From Setophaga petechia (lineage: Eukaryota > Chordata > Aves > Passeriformes > Parulidae), in NCBI GenBank assembly GCA_024362935.1, contig JANCRA010000019.1, positions 13,450,501 through 13,514,500 on the forward strand: a DNA stretch of 64,000 nt. Reading direction: 5' to 3'. The position numbers and the translations under genes are program-made. A model generated the notes under the pieces. That model saw nothing but the letters and a program-made list of their open reading frames with translations, did no database searches and had not been told where the DNA came from. Of the stretch, positions 1 through 8,420 are shown piece by piece (the first letter of the stretch is position 1; every line of letters starts with the position of its first letter).

Positions 1-535
1 GATATCACTATGGATGACAATTCTGTCCTTTAAATCCAAAGGGAGAGGAGGAGGGTGCGATGCCCCTGAAAGGCATATTGTCTTTAAATTGAAGGCTCAA
101 CTGTTGTTTCCCCGGCAGGTCTCTCTCCCTCCTCCCCGCGCCAGGGGACGGCAGCCAAGTGACGGGATAGTGATTCATCAGGGGCCCGTGACAGCTGCAC
201 AGGGGCTCAGCACTCCTCCTCCCCCGGCACGGCTCGGCTCGGCTCGGCTCTGCCCGCACCCCGCAAAGGTAACCCCGCCAAGGGCAGCACCAGCTGCTCC
301 TGCCCCGAGCCCCGCAGCATCCTCCGCTCCTCTCATCCCTCCTTCCTCCTTCGGTCCTGACAGATTCTTGCCCTCATCACACTGGTTTCCTTCTTCCTTT
401 GCTCCTCGCCATCCTTCCTCTGTGCCACAGGGAACACACAAGTCAAGCTCACCCCAAAGGCGAGCTGGAGGTGCCGATGGTATTTTTTGGGGAGGAGGGG
501 TAGAGAAAAACAAGGGGCAAGTCTGCCTATGGTAA
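1..535. promoter_or_regulatory. GC-rich CpG-bearing block at the left edge
   Basis: This block is markedly richer in G, C and CpG than the AT-rich sequence that follows from about 540 onward. It contains a GGCTC pentamer repeated four times (231-250), an E-box overlapping a TGACAG-type motif near 190, and many C-rich runs. Such a block in a vertebrate genome is usually a promoter-proximal CpG island or an exon of a CpG-island gene. Frames open across it on both strands give low-complexity Pro/Arg/Ala-rich peptides, as expected of any CpG island, so they are not called as coding. The block is cut by the window edge, so its true extent and direction of transcription are unknown. Confidence 0.5.
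119..268 (+). other. Candidate exon inside the left CpG block (weak)
   Basis: A pyrimidine-rich acceptor-like sequence ends in CAG at 116-118 (tract about 100-118) and an AAG|GTAACC donor-like sequence sits at 266-274, bounding 150 bp. The plus frame through it is open and of length divisible by three, but the encoded peptide is low-complexity (Pro, Arg, Ala) and is not recognised. It could be a non-coding leader exon, or the splice signals could be chance matches in a C-rich island. The minus strand is also open here, so even the strand is uncertain. Confidence 0.15.
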
Positions 536-539
536 AGAC

Positions 540-3500
540 CTTCACTATATAGCACACAGCCTGACAGAATCACCTCTAAAAGAAGCCCATCTCCAGCCAG
601 GTCAAATTAAAATAAAAACTCCACATGTTATTGCATAGTCTTACTCCTAAAAATTGCGGTTGCTAATGAGATTTCTGGTAAAATTACTTAAAAGGATACT
701 TCTGGCTAAATAAATGGGAGGAAGCTGTAGAATTTACCACTGAGGTCGCTCATGAAGAAAAGGAATCTTTTTCCACTGGAAAGACCACCAATAATTTTTT
801 AGTTTAGGCAAATCATTCCTTTTATAACTCAGGTGAATAGTAGATTTCATATTCCATCAGAAAAATGCTGTTGCTTTACTAACAAACTTTAGGCAGTAAC
901 AATTGTCAGCAGGTGATAAAATTCAGGTGGAAATTAGCTCCTAGACACTGTTAGCTTAAAAGCACACGAAAGCTTCTCTGGGCAAGGTATATATCCTCCC
1001 AATGTCTGCAGTGAGGATCTTTCTTGTACGTTTCCATTCAACCTGAACTGACATCTCTTAAATGATCACAGAGCAAAGACAAGGGAGATGAGGCATTTTA
1101 AGTGCCATAAAAATCATCCGAGCAAATCCTACTTATCTGTCTGTAGGGTGGGTTTTTTGTTATTTTTAATCACAGACAGAATTACTACTAGCAAGAGTAA
1201 ACAACTGCTAAGGGCAGTCAGGCAAGGAAGAACATTACAAATGATGTCAAGAAGCATGCAATAATGCATGCTGAAGAACATCAATCTTTTTATAACTGGG
1301 TACTTAAAGTACTGCATAACACGCTTTTCAATACATCGCTGTATGCCAAATCAAACTAGACTTGCAGATAAGAGTCAAAACTCTGCATTTTGTTTTAAGG
1401 AATTTTTTTTGTCCTTAGTTCTTTACCCCAGAAACTGCTGCAGAGTGCCTTAGGATATGCTTCTGCTGTTACTTCTAAACACGTGGAAAAAATTATAGGT
1501 GAGAACTAAGTTTGCCTACAGAGCTATCTTCACTCCCTCTTGCACAGGATCTTATAAAACCCATCTTTTATAATAGAAAAAACTTCCTTTTTCAAATGGA
1601 TGCTTTAACAAACTGATATTTTCCAACATGCACTACACAATTATTAATACTTGATTCAAATTTAAAAAATTTAACCCTCACTATTTTAAGTATCAAATTT
1701 TTACAAAAATAGCAACTTCTGTACATTTGAAAATATATACATCATATACATATATAGATGTCCATGTATGTGCTCAGCAAGAAAGATCTCATTAATGTAT
1801 TGGTGGGACAGGGCAAAAAAAATAACCAGCTCATTCACAGTGAATTAAATATATACCTTAAATATCCTCCAACACTCCATGATTTGTGAAAGTTCATATC
1901 CACAATTTTCATTTTCATTAGACATATTTTAGATATATTCCTTCGTGTCTCAAGGATTATTTAAACCATGTGTTGCACGTTACCAAATTTAAAAATGACT
2001 CTTTAATCAAAATAACTTTAAAACAACTAATCCTCACTTAGGCTGGTCAGCTGAATCCACAGAGTGGTCCAGGAAAAATAAATCTACTCTCAAGAATGCG
2101 AATGCAGACAACAATTAGACACAGATGTGACTGAAATTAGTTACAGTTTACAAAATGCTACACTTCACATGCTTTCAGTTTTTTATGTGCAGTACAAAAT
2201 TACAATGTAGTAAGGAACCACACTTATGACGACCAGTTAATTCATAGAATAAAAACATTTCTGGGTGGTGTGTGCTTGTGCTTTCTCTCATATATTCCCA
2301 TTTTGTCAACAGGTTTCTGGGTAATTGAAGTTTGGCAACATAACTCACATATCAAATAAAAAGTGGGGGGGAAAAACCCAAATGCTTGGCCTTATCTGGA
2401 CAGAAATGGGTCACATTAAAAAAAAAAAAAAAGGAGCTGTCACACCCCCTTCATACTCAGTGCTCTGCTTAAACTAAAAATGCCTTATAGGTTAAATGGT
2501 ATACACGTTCTTCTTAATACTTCAAAAACATTACTCTGTATAATTTGATTTTTGTCAGTAACATTCACATCTTTCTCCTTAATACAGACTGCAGATTGGG
2601 CACTATGTAGTACGTGGCGAGAAAAAAAGGACAGTGATAGCAAAGCTACTTAAAATTCATCCATTTAAGAATCTTAAATCAGTAACATCAAATTCTGATT
2701 AGTTAATGAGGTCTTTTAAGTTTGCCCTTTTTTCTAATTAAATTTATAATTCTTCACAGATGTAGGTTTTGTTGATGTTCAATTTGTCTCTCTCATTTTG
2801 TTAAACCTCACATAGTACTCCACCAATCCACTGAATAGCCACATTAAATCTGTTAATACCATGCTCTTCAACCCCAGAAATTATTTCCAGAAGGCAAACT
2901 TGCTTTGAGAGATCATCAAACAAGACTTAAGGTACACATTTTATCACATTTTCCCTACCACAGAGCTCAGGATGCAGAGGAAAATTCATGACTTTTGCAC
3001 TGTTTATTATACTTTGCTAAATTACAAATCAAAAGCATCTGACAGAAGATCATGTATGAAGCCAAAAAGTTAATAATGTTCTGTGAAAAGTAAACTGTAA
3101 ATGGGAAGAGATTCTAAATTTCAGCAGCACAGAGCAAATAAAATGTAGGTACTTGTCTAAATTACAGGTTTTCCACAGTATTTTTGCTTGCTAGGAGCAA
3201 TTTTTTTAATGGCTATAATTTAAAACATTTTTCCAGCTGAAAAGAAATTTTCAAAGTGAAAATAAGAATTTAACCCAGAAAACTACAGCCAGCACACACG
3301 TTTTCTCTTAAAATACAGTTCTACTTTAAAGAAGCAAATTTCAAAGACAATGGCAGTTTTCAAATGAGGGTGTTCCTTCTCAGGGAAAAAAAAATCTGTC
3401 ATTTTTAGGAAGGGGTGGAGGGAGGGAGGGAAAGGGACTTTTTTCCCAACAGCACTCTTTACCTCCCTAAAAGAGCAATGCAGTCAGTATCTACCGACAT

Positions 3501-3640
3501 AATGGCTTCAACAGCCAAAATGTTACAAAACTAAAATGCAAATTGGCTGCAGAAAGGCACCTTGCTGGCAACCCAGGAAACTTGGTAATGCTCTCACTCT
3601 TCCAATAATCATATAATGCTGGGCTCCAAGAGGTTGGGCT
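540..3640. other. AT-rich non-coding stretch, probable intron or flank
   Basis: No gene, exon or recognisable transposon was seen. The sequence is AT-rich and CpG-poor, with a 15-base A run at 2418-2432 and a purine-rich run near 3407-3437. All frames are broken by stops. If the CpG island at 5.2-5.9 kb starts a minus-strand gene, this is part of its first intron. Confidence 0.6.
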
Positions 3641-3770
3641 TTTTCATTAGATATTCACATCGAAGACAAATTGTACTTATTAAAGCAAAAGCAAGTAATC
3701 GCAGTTATTAAATTTTTAATTGCCAGTTTAAATGCTTCTGAAGTGCTATCCTATGTGCTCATTTCATACA
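3640..3770. other. Candidate conserved non-coding element
   Basis: An AT-rich segment without simple repeats carries closely spaced TAAT/ATTA-type and TTAATTG homeodomain-like cores and a TTTAAATG motif. Its texture (balanced, non-repetitive, many TF-like cores) resembles vertebrate conserved non-coding elements. Conservation cannot be measured from one sequence, so this is an inference only. Confidence 0.2.
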
Positions 3771-4170
3771 CTCATGAATGAAACATTTTGAAATCCCAAC
3801 ACTTTCTTCCCCTTAAGAAAGAAATACTACAATGTGACAATGCTTCTATTATGACCAGCCATTTAAGAATGTCTTTCTGCTTTTCCAAGATTTTTTTTGG
3901 CTCCTGAGAAATATTTCATACTTATTGCAATTCAAACAAAATGATTACTCATTCTTTTTTTCTCCTAAGGTGAAGCATGACTCAAGCCGTCTGTCACTGC
4001 GCAGAACTGCTGAGAGGGGATGGCTGCTCATTTCCAGACCCTTCCAGGCCTTGGGAAAACTCTGACAGCAGCGAGGTGCTTGGCTAAAAACTGCATGTCA
4101 TAGGTTTGTGAGCAACATGCAAGTGTTGCGTGCCTATGTGTTTATACACCTGAAATTCTGTAATGTGTTT

Positions 4171-4192
4171 ACACACACACACACACACACAC
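4171..4192. repeat. (AC)11 microsatellite
   Basis: Eleven uninterrupted AC dinucleotides are read directly. The repeat is preceded by TGTGTTT and followed by GTATA. It is a typical vertebrate dinucleotide microsatellite, likely polymorphic in length. Confidence 0.97.
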
Positions 4193-4199
4193 GTATAAC

Positions 4200-5204
4200 A
4201 ATGTACTTTTACCAATGCATATCCATATCAATACTATTCAATTATTTGACACCCCAAAACAGTAGTCTGTGTTCCGGCAGATGCCTTGTGAACCATCTCA
4301 GTATGGGTTGGAAAATAAAATAATCTTTATACATGGTATCTAATGTTAAAAACTTCCAATGATACACTACACCACATTTCCACTTCTTATTCCAAATTTC
4401 CCCCGATGCTCATTTTCAAATTTAAGCAAACTACACGAAACGCACTATCATTATTTTTCCCGGAAAGCTTTTATCTCTTCCGCTTGACTCAGTTTTGAAT
4501 GTTTGCTTACAGAAGAAAGAAAACCACACCAAACCCCAACCACCTTCAAAGAAGCATTTTTAAGTGCACTAACACCTTATTTTTCCAGAATCAATCTTGC
4601 ACTGTAAAGGGCAGTCCTTCCTCTTGGTGTTTGAAACACCAAGAGAATGTTTCATGGGTCTTGGTTGCTCAAAAAGAAGATGTAAATTTTAACAAGACTT
4701 CAGAATGTCTTTAACTTCTTTGTTCTAAGATCACCGTTCTGAATAAACCACCTAAAATGTCAATAAACGACAGATATTTCAGTTGTGTAGATGTTTATTC
4801 TGTCATCTTGAAACGTTCTCCTGTGGGGATCTGCATGTTTTCCTTGGTGTTTGGAAACTTTAAACATATTAAGCGAAAGGATTTCCTGCTTCAGAAAGCA
4901 CTGTCAAAATCTCTGTCAGGCATTCTTCCTCCCAATTTTCTTTATTATTTTTCTCACGCTCTCATGTCTCTTTCAACAAGGTCTGCTGGTTTCGTACCGT
5001 ACGTGCCTATTTCCACCCCGCATTTAACATCTCCCCATCACGTTACTCCTATCTGCCGAACCATTAGCGCTCGAGGAAATCAAACAGGAGAATCCCCAAA
5101 CCTGGCTGATCACAATAAACAGAACCTCCTAACATCTGTTTTGCGGGAAGCCTACAAACCCCAGCCTGAACTACGGCCAAAATTATCTGCTGCACCCAGT
5201 GATT
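4200..5204. other. Non-coding shore of the CpG island
   Basis: No gene was recognised. A 150-codon plus-strand frame (4757-5209) is open but has no recognisable domain and no codon pattern of a real protein. From about 4990 onward CpG dinucleotides become more frequent, marking the shore of the island that begins near 5205. A perfect 25-nt palindrome lies at 4621-4645. Confidence 0.5.
4621..4645. repeat. Perfect 25-nt palindrome (12-bp arms)
   Basis: The arms CTCTTGGTGTTT (4621-4632) and AAACACCAAGAG (4634-4645) are exact reverse complements around a single G at 4633. It can form a cruciform or, in RNA, a short hairpin. A related CTTGGTGTTTGGAAA string occurs again near 4842. Confidence 0.95.
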
Positions 5205-5413
5205 TATAATTGAGCGCCGCTCTCCTCCGGGGCAGCAGAACGCGCGGAAAGCGCCGCTACCCTCGGCGCCGCCCGGGACCCCGCTCTGCTCGGCAGCCGG
5301 GCTGCGGCAGGGCCCCTTTCCCGCTGCTGTCCTCCCTCCGTCCCGGTGCTCCGCCCGTCCCGCTCTGTCCCGGCCGCTGCCCGTGCCCCGGTACTCACGG
5401 TGCCGCTCCGCGG

Positions 5414-5440
5414 TCAGAGCGCGGCGGGCGCGCCTCCCAT
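5414..5440 (-). other. Short upstream ORF in the putative leader
   Basis: On the minus strand an ATG at 5440-5438 opens a frame of eight codons (MGGAPAAL) closed by TGA at 5416-5414, 15 bases before the donor-like motif at 5398. An upstream in-frame ATG at 5614 extends the same frame to 66 low-complexity codons. uORFs of this kind often lower translation of the main frame; here the role is inferred from position only and depends on the leader exon being real. Confidence 0.25.
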
Positions 5441-5464
5441 GGCGCGGCGGGGCAGGAGCGCCCC

Positions 5465-5492
5465 GGGCCGGGCCGCGCCGGGCCGGGCTGGG
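5465..5492 (+). promoter_or_regulatory. G-quadruplex-forming motif
   Basis: Five GGG runs (5465-5467, 5470-5472, 5480-5482, 5485-5487, 5490-5492) with loops of 2-7 bases fit the classical G4 pattern on the plus strand. It lies inside the putative minus-strand leader, so the G-rich strand would be the template strand. Confidence 0.75.
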
Positions 5493-5623
5493 CAGACAAA
5501 GCGCGGCCAGGGGAGGCTGCCTGCAGCCCCGCCGTCTGTTTGCTCAGCCGTGTGTGTCTGCCCAGGCACTGCCTGCGGGCACGCAGCCGCTCCCGCGCCC
5601 GCTTGCCTTCTCACTCCCCTTCG

Positions 5624-5677
5624 CCTTTTTTTTTTTTCTTTTCTTTTTTTTTTTTTTTTTTCCTTCTTTTCCCCTTT
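5624..5677. repeat. 54-nt pure polypyrimidine tract
   Basis: Every base is C or T, with T12 (5626-5637) and T18 (5644-5661) runs. It is followed by TTTTG repeats up to about 5698. It separates the CCAAT box from the GC-rich leader, and on the minus strand gives a purine-only A-rich tract that could exclude nucleosomes or form triplex DNA. Confidence 0.95.
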
Positions 5678-5733
5678 GGGTTTTGTTTTTGTTTTTGTAA
5701 TGCAAACCGCAGCTATTCTCTTGTCCCAGCCTT

Positions 5734-5738
5734 ATTGG
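5734..5738 (-). promoter_or_regulatory. Inverted CCAAT box
   Basis: ATTGG on the plus strand reads AAACCAATAAGG on the minus strand, a good NF-Y-type context. It lies within the CpG island and about 60-110 bases upstream of the likely minus-strand start region. Confidence 0.5.
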
Positions 5739-5979
5739 TTTAAAAGCAACAACTGCAATGAGGCTTGCGCGGTCTGAAGTCAGCCTTCCTGCACGGGCGA
5801 AACGCAGCCGGGGCTGCCGCGCTCCGCCGCGGAAACTGCGCGCCCCCGGCCGCCCCCTCCGCCCCCTGCCCGGCCGACAGGGCCCCCCTTCCTTGCACCT
5901 TCCTCAGCCTCACCCCAGAAAAACTCCTGAAAATCCCTTGGGTCCCTCCTCATTTAGAAAGTTGAATTGTCCGTAGATG

Positions 5980-8330
5980 CATCCCCTCTTGTAAACTGGG
6001 TTTAAACTAAAGCCGTCCTAATAGAATAACCGGAATTACACCAACATTATATCAATGAGAGAAGCTAAACAGGGATACTCATAGAGGCTCTTAAGCGTAC
6101 AACCAGCACGCACGTCCGGACATGCCGTTTTGATTGGCTATGTAACAGATTTGTTCTCAAATATCTGAGATTCTTGCAACCTTGTAAAGAAAGGGTCTGC
6201 TAAAACTATTTAAGCTACCCTTCTCTAATTTAAGGGTATTTATTAAATAAAATATCTGTAACTTTTAAAATGGTTTAAACCACTTAAACCATTAAATATC
6301 TGTAGACGTAAAAACAATTGCAAATATAGTCAAATTCGTGTTTTAATTATTACAAATCACTTACTAAAGTTTTAAAATCTGAAACTGTATAAAGGCTGTT
6401 TCCAGAGACCATATAAATGTTTCCAAAGAAGGGAGAGATGGTTGCACAGAGTTAAATTTGTGCATTAAGTAACCTTAGCTTTCACCAATCAATAGGTAAT
6501 TAAGTAATTTAATTAGTAAGCCATTAAACTGAAATGGGTTTATGATGCTTTTCTATTACAGAACTTTTAGTTGCTCATAATTTAAAAAAAGACCTAACTC
6601 TTTCAAAAATACATGCATTATGTTAAAAGACATTATAACACACATAGTAACTAAATTTGACCAGCATTCTCCAGAGCATTTCCACTACGCAGACAGTATC
6701 TTTCCCTTCATGTAACGCTAATATTTCTACACTGTTTTTCAGTGCTCATAATCCAAATATGATGAGGAAAACAGCGTAACAATTCATAGTACCAAAAAAG
6801 AAGTCTTAATACCACGCCAGGTCTAAAGTACTAAATTTTAAAAAACCAAAACAAAACCAAAAATCAACAACCCCCCCCCAACTTTATACTGTATAAACAG
6901 ATTGAAACAGAACTTTTTTTCCTCTTTACAAAAAACCTGTGGTTATTCACTGCTAATATATCCTTACCTTCAATTAACTAATCTGTGAATGTGAAAGCAA
7001 TACTTCTAGAGGAGAAATATCTTCTGGCTACTACATCCCAGTAAGTGAGACATTATTTTGCAGCAAGTACATTGGGAATACTTCAGGAAAGCAGATCGGT
7101 TTGCAAAGCTACAAGTCAACCTCGAGCTGAGAACGCACCTAGGATTTCATTTTGTTTAGCGGAGAAAAGGGATCTCGGGACAGTCACACACCATATATGG
7201 GAAGCCAGGTCAAAATAAGCAGCTTTCGATTGGGCCCGTCTGCATAGCCAGTACAAACACAATCCCATCACTTCTTCAGAGTCACAAACCAGCTCATGCC
7301 AAGAAAACTATTTACCGTGTTCTATATTAAACTGTGAAAGAAATGCAAATTATTTATTATGGAGTCACGCAGTTTTGTCAGGTAAAAGTCACTGAAACCC
7401 TGAAGCACAAGGCTATGCAATCATTCTGTACTATATGTTTTTTTGGACCAGCCACGATCTTCTGGAAAATGCTTACCACTGAATTCTTTACCAGCGTTAA
7501 TAAGATCATTTTTTAAAAGCCCTACCCAATCTGATACAAAGACACGTCTTGCTTCACTGACTGTAGGAGCTACATCTATTAAAAGAATAATATCAGGCAC
7601 ACACTTTAACAAAGCAGTTCATTTTTTTTTCTAGAAAAACTCAAAAAATATATTATTGTTGTTGTGAGGTACAATCTGACACTGGAAAATGTAACTCAAA
7701 ACCCTTTTTCAAAAACAGTGATACTTAAATGATGATATGGAAATAAAAAATTATTTAAAAAGAAGACTGTGACTTCAATGGTGCATGCAAATTTTAGCAT
7801 AAATCTATTTCCCTCTATTATTGAAAAAAGAAAAACCAAAACCAAATAGCACAAATACATTGATAAATTTTAGTATTTTAAATGTAAAGGTGACTGAAAC
7901 AGGCTTATTGTTGTTTGGTTTTAGTCCCTACTGGGAGTTATATCTAAGTAATAACTTCAGGAGTGTGCCCAGTCTCTGTATTTAATTAAAGTAAGACAGA
8001 TCCCCACACACACGTACAGAGCTTGATGATGTGAGGATAAACATGGGATAAATTACACAGAGGCTAAGATGATCAGAAAAAGGGTGTTGGCGATGCATTG
8101 CAAGAAAAGAACCAGCTTTGAATTTTTAATCTCTTCTGTAGTATGGCATGTAGGCAGTATGGGAACTGAGGCCATATAAATGATCTAGATGGGGGATATG
8201 AGATAAAGTAGGGTCCTCTGTGTTTATACAGCCATTAAAGAGTGCCTTAAAGTTCTTTATCTGATGTCTGAAGATTGGACTTCAGATCAGTGTATATCAT
8301 TACCCCGTGATAGGGTCTAACCTATGAACT
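5980..8330. other. AT-rich non-coding stretch
   Basis: No gene was recognised. The stretch has TAATTA-rich sequence at about 6490-6530, a C9 run near 6870, and octamer-like ATGCAAAT motifs near 7343 and 7784. Short frames near 7330-7630 have no recognisable features. An inverted repeat flanked by direct repeats lies at 6250-6304. Confidence 0.6.
6250..6304. repeat. Inverted repeat bracketed by an 11-bp direct repeat
   Basis: The arms AATGGTTTAA (6269-6278) and TTAAACCATT (6284-6293) are exact reverse complements around a 5-base loop. AAATATCTGTA occurs at 6250-6260 and again at 6294-6304, directly abutting the right arm. The layout resembles a tiny insertion with target-site duplication, or a local template-switch product. 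Confidence 0.9.
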
Positions 8331-8420
8331 TATCCTACAGCTGATACCATGGACCAGATCCTCATTTGGTTTAAGTGAGTGCAGTTCTTTTTATTTCAAT
8401 AGGTAATCTAATTATGACAG
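8330..8420 (+). repeat. Possible fragment of an ancient sauropsid repeat (weak)
   Basis: A string reading GGACCAGATCCTCATTTGGT followed by AAGTGAGTGCAG and later TTTCAATAGG resembles an old palindromic repeat common in turtle and crocodile genomes. The match is from memory and diverged; it may be coincidence. Confidence 0.2.

Larger units (their letters stand above)
5399..5650 (-). other. Probable non-coding first exon (5' leader), minus strand
   Basis: Read on the minus strand, the sequence runs from the CCAAT box (5738-5734) through an A-rich stretch into a GC-rich leader and ends at a GTGAGTAC donor motif whose first G is base 5398, so the exon would end at 5399. The donor matches U1 well on the intron side but has CC instead of AG at the exon end. 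The 5' end is not defined; 5650 is a rough guess from the usual CCAAT-to-start distance. The leader contains an in-frame ATG at 5614 (66 codons) and another at 5440 (8 codons), both ending at the TGA at 5416-5414, so the main coding start is probably in a later exon outside the window. Confidence 0.35.
5205..5900. promoter_or_regulatory. Strong CpG island, probable promoter
   Basis: This is the densest CpG cluster in the window, with GC boxes, GGGCC/GGCCC runs and many CG dinucleotides, falling off sharply to AT-rich DNA on both sides. It includes an inverted CCAAT box (ATTGG, 5734-5738), a long polypyrimidine tract (5624-5677) and a second CpG cluster at 5765-5880. Vertebrate CpG islands of this size nearly always mark promoters. 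The CCAAT orientation and a GTGAGT donor on the minus strand point to minus-strand transcription, toward the left edge. No gene name can be supported. Confidence 0.75.

Noticed and set aside
14..535. 173-codon plus-strand open frame in the first CpG block
   Set aside because: Low-complexity Pro/Ala/Ser/Arg peptide; open frames are expected in GC-rich DNA and both strands are open.
4757..5209. 150-codon plus-strand open frame next to the CpG island
   Set aside because: No recognised protein; it runs antisense to the likely transcript and ends at the island edge; judged chance.
5210..5743. Several overlapping open frames of 100-177 codons in the main CpG island
   Set aside because: All are low-complexity, overlap in three frames, and run into the poly-T tract as Phe/Leu runs; a CpG-island artefact.
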